Source of the DNA: Streptomyces radicis
GTDB lineage: Bacteria; Actinomycetota; Actinomycetes; Streptomycetales; Streptomycetaceae
Assembly (NCBI RefSeq): GCF_003626575.1
Contig: NZ_RBDY01000002.1
Location: 372,001 to 436,000, forward strand
Direction: 5' to 3'
DNA: 64,000 nt
Position numbers and translations under genes: made by a program. Within the stretch, counting starts at the first letter, position 1. Each line of letters begins with the position of its first letter. The notes below the pieces were generated by a model. It made no database searches, was not told the origin of the DNA, and saw only the letters and a list, made by a program, of their open reading frames with translations. Below, one piece after another: positions 37,383-50,102 of this stretch.

Positions 37383-38261
37383 ATGGAGCTCGGTCTCGTC
37401 GGTCTCGGCAGGATGGGCGGGAACATGCGTGAACGCATCCGCCGCGCCGGGCACACGGTCGTGGGTTACGCGCCCGACACCCCGGGCGCCGATGTCCACA
37501 GCCTGCGGGATCTGGTGGACGCGCTCGCCGCCCCGCGCGTGGTCTGGCTGATGGTCCCGGCCGGTGCGGTCACGCAGTCGGTCGTGGACGAGCTGTCCGG
37601 GCTCCTCGCCCCTGGCGATGTGATCGTCGACGGCGGGAACTCCCGCTGGACCGACGACGCCAAGCACGCCGAGCAGCTGGCCGAGCTGGGCATCGGCTTC
37701 GTGGACTGCGGCGTCTCCGGCGGCGTCTGGGGCCTGGAGAACGGCTACGCGCTCATGTACGGCGGCGACGACGAGCACGTCGCCAAGGTGAAGCCGATCT
37801 TCGAAGCCCTCAAGCCCGAGGGCGAGTTCGGCTCGGTCCACGCGGGCAGGGTCGGCGCGGGGCACTTCGCGAAGATGGTCCACAACGGCATCGAGTACGC
37901 GATGATGCAGGCGTTCGCCGAGGGCTGGGAGCTGCTCGAGGCGGCCGACGAGGTCACCGACGTGCGCGAGGTCTTCCGCTCCTGGCAGGAGGGCACGGTC
38001 ATCAGGTCCTGGCTGCTCGACCTGGCGGTCAGGGCGCTCGACCAGGACGAGCACCTGGACCAGCTGCGCGGGTACGCCGCCGACTCGGGCGAGGGCCGCT
38101 GGACGGTCGAGGCCGCGATCGACAACGCCGTGCCGCTGCCCGCGATCACCGCGTCGCTGTTCGCGCGGTTCTCGTCGCGGCAGGACGACTCCCCGCAGAT
38201 GAAGATGGTGGCCGCCCTGCGGAACCAGTTCGGCGGCCACGCGGTCGAGGGCTCCGAGTAG
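37383..38261 (+). CDS. gnd: 6-phosphogluconate dehydrogenase, short (YqeC-like) type
   Basis: Oxidatively decarboxylates 6-phosphogluconate to ribulose 5-phosphate. 292 residues, the short form typical of this locus. NAD(P)-binding GLVGLGRMGGNMRERI (about 4-19); substrate stretch VDCGVSGGVWGLENG (about 107-121); catalytic region GAGHFAKMVHNGIEYAMMQ (about 159-177) with Lys166-type KMVHNGIE. An unusual but conserved actinobacterial neighbour of dnaN and recF. Confidence 0.93.
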   Translation: MELGLVGLGRMGGNMRERIRRAGHTVVGYAPDTPGADVHSLRDLVDALAAPRVVWLMVPAGAVTQSVVDELSGLLAPGDVIVDGGNSRWTDDAKHAEQLAELGIGFVDCGVSGGVWGLENGYALMYGGDDEHVAKVKPIFEALKPEGEFGSVHAGRVGAGHFAKMVHNGIEYAMMQAFAEGWELLEAADEVTDVREVFRSWQEGTVIRSWLLDLAVRALDQDEHLDQLRGYAADSGEGRWTVEAAIDNAVPLPAITASLFARFSSRQDDSPQMKMVAALRNQFGGHAVEGSE

Positions 38262-38294
38262 GACGCGTCACACGGTCGGGGAGGGTCGGCTTCG

Positions 38295-39422
38295 TTGCAC
38301 GTCACACGCCTGTCGCTGGCCGACTTCCGGTCCTACGCCACGGCCGAGGTCGCGCTGACCCCCGGGGTGACGGCGTTCATCGGCCCCAACGGCCAGGGCA
38401 AGACGAACCTCGTGGAGGCCATCGGCTACCTGGCGACGCTCGGCAGCCACCGCGTCTCGTCGGACGCGCCGCTGGTGCGGATGGGCGCCGACCGCGCGGT
38501 GATCAGGGCCGCGGTGACCGAGGGCGGCCGTGAGCAGCTGGTCGAGCTGGAGCTCAACCCTGGCCGGGCCAACCGAGCGCGCCTCAACCGCTCCACCCAC
38601 GTGCGCCCTCGCGACGTGCTCGGCGTGGTGCGGACGGTGCTGTTCGCGCCCGAGGACCTGCGCCTGGTCAAGGGCGACCCGGGTGAGCGGCGTGGGTTCC
38701 TCGACGACCTGGTGACGGCGCGCGCCCCCAGGCTCGCGGGGGTCAGGGCGGACTACGAGCGGGTGCTCAAGCAGCGGAACACCCTGTTGAAGTCCGCGGC
38801 GATGGCCAGGCGGCACGGCGGGCGCGGCGTCGACCTGTCCACGCTCGACGTGTGGGACCAGCATCTGGCGCGCTCAGGCGCGGAGTTGCTGACGCGGCGG
38901 CTCGCGTTGATCGTGGCGCTCGGCCCGTTGGCCGACAAGGCGTACGAGCGCCTGGCGCCTGGCGGCGGCCCCGTCGGCCTCGAGTACCGAGGCCCGGCCG
39001 AGGTCGCGCCAGGGGCGTCGCGCGAGGAGTGGTACGAGGCGCTGCTCGGCGCGTTGGCCGCCGTGCGGACCCAGGAGATCGAACGCGGGGTGACGCTGGT
39101 CGGCCCGCATCGGGACGATCTGGTGCTGCGGCTCGGCGCGTTGCCCGCCAAGGGCTACGCGAGCCATGGCGAGGCGTGGTCGCTGGCGCTCGCGCTGCGG
39201 CTCGCGTCGTACGAGCTGCTCAAGGAGGAGGGTCCCGAGCCGGTGCTGGTCCTGGACGACGTGTTCGCCGAGCTCGACGCGCGGCGGCGGGAGCGGCTGG
39301 CGGAGCTCGTGGCCGGCGGCGAGCAGGTGCTGGTGACCGCGGCGGTGGAGCAGGATGTGCCCGAGGTGCTGGCCGGGGCGCGGTTCACGGTGGCGGAGGG
39401 GCGGGTGACCGTCGATGGCTGA
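38295..39422 (+). CDS. recF: DNA replication and repair protein RecF
   Basis: SMC-like ATPase that loads RecA at gaps with RecO and RecR. 375 residues. Walker [19 protein letters not shown] (about 32-49), signature and Walker B near the end ([18 protein letters not shown], about 315-332). The start is TTG 38295 ([14 protein letters not shown]). It overlaps the DUF721 gene by 8 bp. Confidence 0.95.
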   Translation: MHVTRLSLADFRSYATAEVALTPGVTAFIGPNGQGKTNLVEAIGYLATLGSHRVSSDAPLVRMGADRAVIRAAVTEGGREQLVELELNPGRANRARLNRSTHVRPRDVLGVVRTVLFAPEDLRLVKGDPGERRGFLDDLVTARAPRLAGVRADYERVLKQRNTLLKSAAMARRHGGRGVDLSTLDVWDQHLARSGAELLTRRLALIVALGPLADKAYERLAPGGGPVGLEYRGPAEVAPGASREEWYEALLGALAAVRTQEIERGVTLVGPHRDDLVLRLGALPAKGYASHGEAWSLALALRLASYELLKEEGPEPVLVLDDVFAELDARRRERLAELVAGGEQVLVTAAVEQDVPEVLAGARFTVAEGRVTVDG

Positions 39423-39942
39423 CAGCGGCGACGCCCCCGGCGCCGAGCCCTCGGGCGTCGACCTGGCGCGCGTCGCGCTGCGGGCGGCCAAGGAGCAGGC
39501 GCGGGCGCGCGGCGCGGTGGCGCAGCAGCGCAAGCAGGCGCGGCGCGGTGGTCTGCGCTCCGGCGCGCGCCCCGGCGGGCGCGATCCGCTGCCGCTCGGC
39601 GCCGCGGTGGAGCGGCTCTCGGTCGAGCGGGGCTGGGAGATGCCGCTCGCGGTGGGCGGGGTGCTGGGCCGCTGGCCGGAGTTGGTGGGTCCCGAGGTGG
39701 CGCAGCACGCGGTGCCCGAGAGCTACGACGAGGAGTCGCGGGTGCTGACCGTGCGGTGCGACTCGACGGCGTGGGCGACGCAGTTGCGGCTGCTCGCGCC
39801 CCAGCTGCTGCGCAGGCTGAACGCCGATCTCGGCCAGGGCACGGTGCGTTCGCTCAAGGTGTTCGGGCCCGCGGGCCCTGGCCGTGGCGCCGGGCGGCTG
39901 CGCGCTCCCGGCAGCAGGGGGCCGGGCGACACCTACGGGTGA
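39415..39942 (+). CDS. DUF721 / DciA-like protein
   Basis: 175 residues. The conserved core is at about 60-145: [39 protein letters not shown] and [15 protein letters not shown]. DciA proteins load the replicative helicase in bacteria lacking DnaC; the recF neighbour in actinobacteria belongs to this family. The N-terminal 55 residues are basic and Ala/Arg-rich. It begins inside recF (8-bp overlap). The gap 39943-40229 before gyrB has a TTGACA at 39992 but no convincing -10; no other element seen. Confidence 0.85.
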   Translation: MADSGDAPGAEPSGVDLARVALRAAKEQARARGAVAQQRKQARRGGLRSGARPGGRDPLPLGAAVERLSVERGWEMPLAVGGVLGRWPELVGPEVAQHAVPESYDEESRVLTVRCDSTAWATQLRLLAPQLLRRLNADLGQGTVRSLKVFGPAGPGRGAGRLRAPGSRGPGDTYG

Positions 39943-40133
39943 GTGGGTGGGACGGGCGGTGCGGGAGTGATGCCGGTCACTTTCGCAGAGGTTGACAGAC
40001 AGAAGCGCTGAGCGCCGTTGTGAGCGGATCAGGGACCCGGCCCGCATATAGGGAGTCACCGGATGGCAGTTCAGGGCGGCACATGCGGACTGAGAGCCCA
40101 GCAAACCGTCATTACGGTCGGCGCTACCGGTAG

Positions 40134-42263
<2,130 letters not shown>

Positions 42264-42321
42264 AGGCCGACCGGCCCCCCGGTCACCCCCACAGCGGCTC
42301 GAAAGGAATCGGACGAACGTC

Positions 42322-44892
<2,571 letters not shown>

Positions 44893-44895
44893 GGC

Positions 44896-45621
44896 GTGAG
44901 CGGTTCCAGGGGAGCTCCCGGGGATGTCCCGGGGAACGATGGGCAGCCGCCCGGCCGTTCACCCTCGGGCCCGCCGCAGGGCGCGGCCGCCCCTGGCCAA
45001 GGCCCCGGGGGCACCGGCCCCCGGGGTGACACCCCGAATGACCCGACGCGTGGGGGGACCACGATGACCAGTGCCAGACCCGTCGACCCGTACGGGCAGG
45101 ACGCGCAGCATTACCACCCCCCGCAGGCGTACCCACAGCCGCAGCAGGGCCCGCCGCCGCCCCAGTCGCCCCCGCCGTCGGCCTCGCAGTCCCCTGGGAC
45201 GCAGGGAAGCGGCGTGCGGGTCGCGCGCACCGGCGCGCGTACCGTTCCGCGCACCCGCAAGGCGCGGCTGCGGGTGGCGAAGGCGGACCCGTGGTCGGTG
45301 ATGAAGGTCAGCTTTCTGCTCTCCATCGCCCTGGGGATCTGCACGATCATCGCGGTGTCGGTGCTGTGGATGGTGATGGACGCGATGGGCGTCTTCTCGA
45401 CCATCGGCGAGACCATCACCGAGGCGACCGAGACGGACTCCGAGAGCGGGTTCGACCTCGAGGCGTTCCTGTCGCTGCCGCGGGTGCTGATCTTCACATC
45501 GGTGATCGCCGTGATCGACGTGGTGCTGGCCACCGCGCTGGCGACGCTCGGGGCGTTCATGTACAACCTGTCGGCGGGATTCGTCGGCGGCGTCGAGGTG
45601 ACCCTGGCGGAGGACGAATAG
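44896..45621 (+). CDS. DUF3566 transmembrane protein
   Basis: 241 residues. Residues 1 to about 125 are Pro/Gly/Gln-rich and disordered (with YHPPQAYPQPQQGPPPPQ). The DUF3566 domain runs from about 130 to the end: ADPWSVMKVSFLLSIALGIC begins membrane helix 1 (about 137-160), and helix 2 is about 195-218 (LIFTSVIAVIDVVLATALAT), with NLSAGFVGGVEVTL at the end. It nearly abuts gyrA (3 bp), as in other actinobacteria. GTG 44896 is used; an internal ATG at 45064 is possible. Function unknown. Confidence 0.88.
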   Translation: MSGSRGAPGDVPGNDGQPPGRSPSGPPQGAAAPGQGPGGTGPRGDTPNDPTRGGTTMTSARPVDPYGQDAQHYHPPQAYPQPQQGPPPPQSPPPSASQSPGTQGSGVRVARTGARTVPRTRKARLRVAKADPWSVMKVSFLLSIALGICTIIAVSVLWMVMDAMGVFSTIGETITEATETDSESGFDLEAFLSLPRVLIFTSVIAVIDVVLATALATLGAFMYNLSAGFVGGVEVTLAEDE

Positions 45622-45683
45622 GCGGAGCGGCCATAGCGATTTGGGCGGCGGGGCGCCCATGCGCTAGCCTTTCCGTGCACAGC

Positions 45684-45757
45684 GGGGCTATAGCTCAGAT
45701 GGTTAGAGCGCATCCCTGATAAGGATGAGGCCACAGGTTCAAGTCCTGTTAGCCCCA
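45684..45757 (+). tRNA. tRNA-Ile (GAT)
   Basis: Acceptor arms GGGGCTA (45684-45690) and TAGCCCC (45750-45756) with A discriminator. The anticodon stem CATCC/GGATG encloses loop CTGATAA, so the anticodon is GAT. T arm ACAGG-TTCAAGT-CCTGT. CCA is encoded at 45758-45760. The 3' 43 bases come from the integrated element (attL), the 5' part from the chromosome. Confidence 0.97.
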
Positions 45758-45759
45758 CC
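45715..45759 (+). repeat. attL core of the integrated element
   Basis: 45-bp sequence identical to 61241-61285, beginning CCTGATAAGG and ending AGCCCCACC. It runs from the anticodon loop to the 3' end of tRNA-Ile, a standard tyrosine-integrase attachment site. Confidence 0.95.
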
Positions 45760-45764
45760 AGCCA

Positions 45765-45798
45765 AAACGCCCCCGGTCATCTGCGACCAGGGGCGTTT
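45765..45798 (+). terminator. Element-borne tRNA-Ile terminator
   Basis: AAACGCCCC (45765-45773) pairs with GGGGCGTTT (45790-45798), with an inner GGTC/GACC stem. It follows tRNA-Ile by 5 bp and doubles as terminator for the convergent integrase gene. The chromosome's own copy is at 61294-61324. Confidence 0.75.
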
Positions 45799-45820
45799 GA
45801 CATCCATCTTTGACATCAAC
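45797..45820. repeat. Left copy of 24-bp arm-like repeat
   Basis: 24 bp identical at 23 positions to 61112-61135. It contains TGACATC twice, 14 bp apart, and covers the integrase stop codon. Possible integrase arm site. Confidence 0.6.
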
Positions 45821-46976
45821 CGGTGTGGATTCCGCCCTCCAAGAGCTTCGCGAGCAGCGCGGCGGCGGCCCGCTGGTCGTCATCCACCACGTGTGTGTAG
45901 ATGTCCATCGTCATGCTGATCTGACTGTGCCGAAGGATCGCCTGCGCCGCCTTGGGGTGCACCTTGAGGAAGGCGAGCAGGGTCCCGCAGGTGTGCCGGG
46001 CCAGCCGGACCGTGATCCGGCGGATCGGCTTCGCGTTCGACACCAGCGTCTCGAACGTCCGGGAGAAGCCGCGCGGCTCGATCGGCCCGCCGTGCCGCTC
46101 GGTGAAGACTAGATCCTCCCCCGGCTCCTGGTGCCAGCGCGGTCCGGCCTTCGCCCTCTCCTCGTTCTGGACGCGCTTCCGCTCACGAAGGGCGTCGGCG
46201 CAGAAGGCGGGCAGGGGCAACGCGGCCTGGGAGGAGTCCGTCTTAAGCTTCTTAAGAATCAGCTCCCCCTTCTCCCGTTGCACCTGCCTGACCGGGGTGA
46301 ACTGCTCGTTCTCGAAGTCGATGTCCTGCCAGCGCAGGCCCAGTAGCTCCCCGCGCCGCAGGCCCAGCGTCAGCAGCAGAACGAGGGCGGCGTAGAGCCG
46401 GTGCTGTCGCACCGCGCTGAGGAAAGTGATCGCTTCCTTCGCCGACCAGGGCTTCCTCTCCTGCTTGTCCACCCTGGGCATGTCCACCAGCTCGGCGACG
46501 TTCCGCGTCAGCAGCTCCTCGCGGCGGGCTCGGTTGAGCGCGTTCCGCAGGACGCGCAGGGTCTCGGCCCGGGTCGGCGGGGGGACCTCCTCCCTCTTCA
46601 TCGTGGCGAGGGCGGTGCGGACCTGGGTCGGTGTGAGGCGGACCATCGACTTCTTCCCCAGGTGAGGGATCAGGTAGAGCCGCACCTTCCCCTCGTACTT
46701 GGCGTAGGTGTTGTGTTCGGTGCTCGGCTTGACGATCTCGTCGAGCCAGTAGGTCAGCCACTCGCCGACCTTCCACGCCTTGGAGGGGACGGGGACGCCG
46801 TTCCGCTCCTGCTCCTGGAGCTTGGCCAGCTTCTCCGCCACCTCGTCATAGGTGTCGCCGTACCGGTACCTGCGGACGCGGCACCCATCGGTGTCGGTCA
46901 CGTACGCGGCACCCTGGTAACGGCCGTCGGTGCGTTGGGTGATGGTGCCCTGGCCGTTGGGGCGACGCTTGGCCAT
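45816..46976 (-). CDS. int: Tyrosine site-specific integrase
   Basis: 386 residues; integrates and, with Xis, excises the element at tRNA-Ile. An AP2-like arm-binding N-terminus (about 5-50), a core-binding SAM-like domain (about 68-170; WLTYWLDEIVKPSTEHNTY) and the catalytic domain from about 180. Catalytic Arg in TLGLRRGELLGLRW (about 200-213); box II region RLARHTCGTLLAFL (about 321-334), where the usual first His of HxxR is Arg; ILRHSQISMTMDIYTHV with the nucleophilic Tyr near 358. Adjacent to attL, 0 bp from xis. Confidence 0.95.
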   Translation of the reverse strand: MAKRRPNGQGTITQRTDGRYQGAAYVTDTDGCRVRRYRYGDTYDEVAEKLAKLQEQERNGVPVPSKAWKVGEWLTYWLDEIVKPSTEHNTYAKYEGKVRLYLIPHLGKKSMVRLTPTQVRTALATMKREEVPPPTRAETLRVLRNALNRARREELLTRNVAELVDMPRVDKQERKPWSAKEAITFLSAVRQHRLYAALVLLLTLGLRRGELLGLRWQDIDFENEQFTPVRQVQREKGELILKKLKTDSSQAALPLPAFCADALRERKRVQNEERAKAGPRWHQEPGEDLVFTERHGGPIEPRGFSRTFETLVSNAKPIRRITVRLARHTCGTLLAFLKVHPKAAQAILRHSQISMTMDIYTHVVDDDQRAAAALLAKLLEGGIHTG

Positions 46977-47189
46977 TCAGTCGTTCTCCTCGATCTGCCT
47001 GCGGATGAAGGCGCGCACCGAGTCGGCGGTGATGCGGCGGGCGCGGCCGATGGTGAAGCTGGTCAACTGCTTGGTGCGGATGAGGTCGTAGACCTTGCCC
47101 CGCTTGATGCGGAGCGCGGCCATGGCCTCGGGAACGGTCAGAACCTCGATCGGGCCGGGCGCGGCGGTGGTGGTTCTGGGGGCGGGCAT
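46977..47189 (-). CDS. xis: Excisionase, MerR-like helix-turn-helix
   Basis: 70 residues. The HTH-17 type DNA-binding fold covers about 15-65: LTVPEAMAALRIKRGKVYDL, then SFTIGRARRITADSVRAFI. Directs the integrase toward excision. It abuts int, with the xis stop next to the int start, the usual AICE arrangement. Confidence 0.9.
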   Translation of the reverse strand: MPAPRTTTAAPGPIEVLTVPEAMAALRIKRGKVYDLIRTKQLTSFTIGRARRITADSVRAFIRRQIEEND

Positions 47190-47232
47190 GCGGAAGTCCC
47201 TTCGGGCATGCGGTGCCGGGGTCCTGTCAGGT

Positions 47233-47450
47233 CCGCTACTTCCGCTACATCCGCTACAGCCCAGGTCACGGGTCTGCCGGGTGTAGCGGATTGCTCGCGT
47301 GTAGCGGATTGGTTCCGCTACACGCGCCGTTGACCGGTGTAGCGGCTGTGGCGCGTGTAGCGGGTGTGTAGCGGCTGGCGGTGTGCTTTTCCGCTACGGC
47401 CTATGCGCTGGTCAGGAGCGGTTCAGTGGCCGATGTAGCGGATGTAGCGG
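47233..47450. repeat. 12-copy GTAGCGG/CCGCTAC array (candidate iterons/origin)
   Basis: Copies of the heptamer: CCGCTAC at 47233, 47242, 47251, 47315, 47391; GTAGCGG at 47283, 47301, 47339, 47357, 47368, 47435, 47444. Three at the left and two at the right are spaced exactly 9 bp. The array fills the 211-bp gap between xis and the replication gene and continues into that gene's last codons, where two copies encode ATSATS. Probably a binding array for the replication or excision protein. Confidence 0.7.
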
Positions 47451-48699
47451 AATTCTCGGGGGGTGGGGGGCAGTACCGGTTCCACGCGTCGTCGAGGTCG
47501 GCGGCGCAGTAGCCCTTGATGACCCCGGAGCCCGTGCGGATGTTCCGCGCCGCGATGGGCTTGTTGTCCGCAGTGACGTACTCGCGCAGCAGGCGGGAGA
47601 GTCGGCGGGCATTGAGTGGTTGCCCGTCGAGGTCTCCCCAGGGAGAGTCGTCCATGGCGTTGAGACGTTCGAGAATGACGGCGGTGGGCATACGGTCGGC
47701 GCCGCAGAACACCGTGTCACGCAGGTCGGTCAGCAGCCGAACGCCAAGGGATGCGCGGTCGTCGTCGGCCGCGGCATTCACCAGGTGGACGCAGGCGGTT
47801 CGAGCCCGTTCCGGCCAGTCACCACCGGCCGCGTCGGCGACGGCGAGCAGCGGCTCCCAGATGTCGGCCGGGCGGTCGGTGATGCCCTCGGGCATGGTTG
47901 GCCAGACGCCTTCCACTTGCGCACGGACGCTGTCCGCCCACTCGGCGAGCCGGTCGCGCAGCGCGTGCCCCTCGGGCTCGTGGACGCGGTACCGGTAGGG
48001 CTCGACCTTCTCGTTGCGAGCCCGGCGGCGCATCCGGATGATGACCGACCGCGCCCTGATGGTGTCGGGCAGTCCCCCGAGTCCGGCGACGGCCACCGCG
48101 CAGTAGGTGGCGAACTCCACCACTGTCTGTGCCCCACCGTCCCCGACACAGCGGGGGATCGTGGCGCCCCTGCGATGCCCTGCGTTGATCAGGCCCCGCA
48201 GGTCCTCGTGATCCTTTGCCTTGGGGCCGAACACCGTGTCGATCTCGTCGAAGAGAACGACCGGCCGCCCTTCCTGGTCGGCGACGGTGCGGAACAACGC
48301 GGCCGGGCTCGCGCTGATGGCGTGCATGGGGCGCCGCACCAGCGTGCTGACCACCTCCAACGCACGCGTCTTTCCGCTCCCGGGCTCAGGGGAGAGGAAC
48401 GCCAGGCGCGGCGTGCTGTCGAAGGCATCGAGCAGGTGGGTGTGTGCCTCCCACAGCACCACCGCGACGTAGGCGGCTTCGGAGGGGAAGGCGTTGAAGC
48501 GGCGGTGGAAGTGCTCGACTTCGTTGAGCAGGGTGGCGCCGTTCTCGGCCTGCGGGTCAGGGCGAACAGCAGAGGGGACGCCCTGTCGGGCGGCGCCCTT
48601 CGGGTCGCCCTCGGCCGCCAGGGGCTGGGGTGCGTCGGCGGTGTTCGGGTCGGTGGGGGTGGTGTTGCTCTTCAGGCGGGGTGGGGGTGGGGAGGTCAT
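47401..48699 (-). CDS. DUF3631-type replication ATPase
   Basis: 432 residues. P-loop ATPase/helicase-like: Walker A LSPEPGSGKTRAL (about 101-113), Walker B RPVVLFDEIDTVFG (about 141-154), and RARSVIIRMRRRAR (about 208-221). The DUF3631 C-terminal region includes LNARRLSRLLREY and VIKGYCAADLDDAWNRY. The tail (NSATSATSATE) is coded by the DNA repeat array. ATG 48699 overlaps the Prim-Pol stop by 4 nt (ATGA). It probably works with the upstream primase-polymerase in element replication. Confidence 0.83.
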   Translation of the reverse strand: MTSPPPPRLKSNTTPTDPNTADAPQPLAAEGDPKGAARQGVPSAVRPDPQAENGATLLNEVEHFHRRFNAFPSEAAYVAVVLWEAHTHLLDAFDSTPRLAFLSPEPGSGKTRALEVVSTLVRRPMHAISASPAALFRTVADQEGRPVVLFDEIDTVFGPKAKDHEDLRGLINAGHRRGATIPRCVGDGGAQTVVEFATYCAVAVAGLGGLPDTIRARSVIIRMRRRARNEKVEPYRYRVHEPEGHALRDRLAEWADSVRAQVEGVWPTMPEGITDRPADIWEPLLAVADAAGGDWPERARTACVHLVNAAADDDRASLGVRLLTDLRDTVFCGADRMPTAVILERLNAMDDSPWGDLDGQPLNARRLSRLLREYVTADNKPIAARNIRTGSGVIKGYCAADLDDAWNRYCPPPPENSATSATSATEPLLTSA

Positions 48700-49607
48700 G
48701 CGGTCACTCCCCTGCGCGGGTTGTTGGCGATGGACCAGTTCAGGGCGGATCGGATGGTGCTGCGGCACTGGCTCGGTGGCAGTCCGGCCGTCTCCCCCGC
48801 CTCCTGAAGAGCCTGTTCGACCACGTGGCGGGGGAGGTCGCCCCAGGCGATGAAGCGCCCCAGGGCGCGGGCGCCGCGCAGCAGGGCTTCGTCGCGCCCG
48901 CCCTCGGTCGTCGCGGCGACGGTGGCGGTCTCGTTGTCGAGCGCGGCCTGGGCGTACCGTCCGGCGCGGCTGGCGCCGGTCGCCGTGGGGATGGTGGTTC
49001 GGCGGGGCGGGGGCGGGGGTGTGAGCGTCTGCCTGAGCCAGTCGGGCAGCGGTGCGACGGGCGCGGGGTCGATGACCTCGTACACCTGGCCGTCCACGGT
49101 GCTGCCGGGGGCGACGACGTAGCCGCCCCAGGCCCGGGTGTCGATCTTCCTGGCCAGCTTGCCTTTGCTGCTGGGCAGTCGCGCGCCGTCCGGGGTGGCG
49201 AAGTACAGGTGCTCCCCGCCGCTGGGGGTCCGGATGCGGCGGGTGGTGGGGGCGGGCTGTCCGGCGCGCTCGCAGAGCGCCGTGAAGGCGGTCACGCCGT
49301 CAGGCGTTCCTTCTTCGTCCGTGGGCTTGAGCGTGTCGAGGTCGACCACGAGGAGTCCGGCCGGGCCGGTCGCGAGGCCGACGTTGTAGGGGCGGTGCTG
49401 CCAGCATGCCCGGATCAGGCTGGGGTCGGTGGTGGCGCGCTGCTCGGGCTTGAGGTGGCCGTTGGAGCAACGGCCGGTGCCGGGGCAGTCGTCCGCGCCG
49501 TGCCCGGCCGGGCGCTTCCCGCCAGGGCGCAGGGGGAAGACGGGCCACTGGTGTTCGGTGGCGTGAAGTGCGGCGTTCAGCAGCGCCGTTCGCACGTCAG
49601 GTGCCAT
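48696..49607 (-). CDS. Bifunctional DNA primase/polymerase (Prim-Pol) domain protein
   Basis: 303 residues. Prim-Pol N-terminal domain: WPVFPLRPGGKRPAGHGADD (about 16-35), RPYNVGLATGPAGLLVVDLD with the metal-binding DxD (about 66-86), RTPSGGEHLYF (about 117-127) and RAWGGYVVAPGS (about 151-162). The C-terminal part (about 195-303) is helical with SALNWSIANNP. Initiates or copies element DNA with the DUF3631 ATPase. ATG 49607 chosen; the open frame continues upstream through a hairpin leader without similarity. Confidence 0.86.
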   Translation of the reverse strand: MAPDVRTALLNAALHATEHQWPVFPLRPGGKRPAGHGADDCPGTGRCSNGHLKPEQRATTDPSLIRACWQHRPYNVGLATGPAGLLVVDLDTLKPTDEEGTPDGVTAFTALCERAGQPAPTTRRIRTPSGGEHLYFATPDGARLPSSKGKLARKIDTRAWGGYVVAPGSTVDGQVYEVIDPAPVAPLPDWLRQTLTPPPPPRRTTIPTATGASRAGRYAQAALDNETATVAATTEGGRDEALLRGARALGRFIAWGDLPRHVVEQALQEAGETAGLPPSQCRSTIRSALNWSIANNPRRGVTA

Positions 49608-49629
49608 GCTTGGGGGTGTCCTTCTCTCG

Positions 49630-49692
49630 CAAGGGGATGGGCAAGGGCCCCGGGGCGGCGGGATCTCTGGCCGGAGTGCCGTCGCCCCGGGG
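49630..49692 (-). promoter_or_regulatory. Hairpin leader copy A, upstream of Prim-Pol
   Basis: Arms at 49648-49661 and 49679-49692 give a 14-bp stem (one G-T on the + strand). The loop, on + strand, is GATCTCTGGCCGGAGTG. TCGCAAGGGGATG flanks it on the gene side. It ends 40 nt before the Prim-Pol ATG. A second copy at 58262-58327 has the same loop and flank but a different stem. Confidence 0.72.
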
Positions 49693-49696
49693 TGTG

Positions 49697-50086
49697 TCAG
49701 TCGGTGAACTTCCCGAACCACTCGGGGTCGATCACGGGGAAGTCGACCCATACGTGCGTGTAGTACTTGGCGGCGTACTCGATCAGCGCGTCGCAGAGGT
49801 AGTACTCGCGTTCGGCGGCCAGCATTCGGTCCGGCTCCTGCGCAACCCCGGCGAACGTGAGATCGCCGAACCAAGTTGCCGCAGTGGGCTGGTCGGAGCA
49901 GAGCTCGCGGAGTCGGGCGTCTGCCCAGGCGACGTCTCGCGCGAAGTGTTCAGGCGGGATGTCCGTGTCGGTGCCGTACATGACTCGCTGGAGCCGGGCC
50001 GGGGTCTGTTCGGCCAGGTGTTCGCGGGTGTCCAGAGGGACCGTGGTCCAGGGCGGCAGGTTGGGCCTGGGGGTGTGGTTCGTCAT
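49697..50086 (-). CDS. Hypothetical AICE protein
   Basis: 129 residues, no family recognised. Acidic and aromatic-rich, no membrane segment. Visible stretches: TPARLQRVMYGTDTDIPPEH (about 28-47), ATWFGDLTFAGVAQEPDRML, and the C-terminal YYTHVWVDFPVIDPEWFGKF. It lies upstream of the Prim-Pol leader hairpin in the leftward gene series, 16 bp from the next gene upstream. Confidence 0.6.
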   Translation of the reverse strand: MTNHTPRPNLPPWTTVPLDTREHLAEQTPARLQRVMYGTDTDIPPEHFARDVAWADARLRELCSDQPTAATWFGDLTFAGVAQEPDRMLAAEREYYLCDALIEYAAKYYTHVWVDFPVIDPEWFGKFTD

Positions 50087-50102
50087 CGGGTCTCTTTTCT
50101 CT

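Noticed and set aside
39992..39997. TTGACA as the gyrB -35 box
   Set aside because: No acceptable -10 hexamer is found at 16-19 bp, so a promoter is not called.
47233..47450. GTAGCGG copies as a CRISPR array
   Set aside because: Units are only 7-9 bp, in both orientations and irregularly spaced, with no spacers of constant length and no cas genes.
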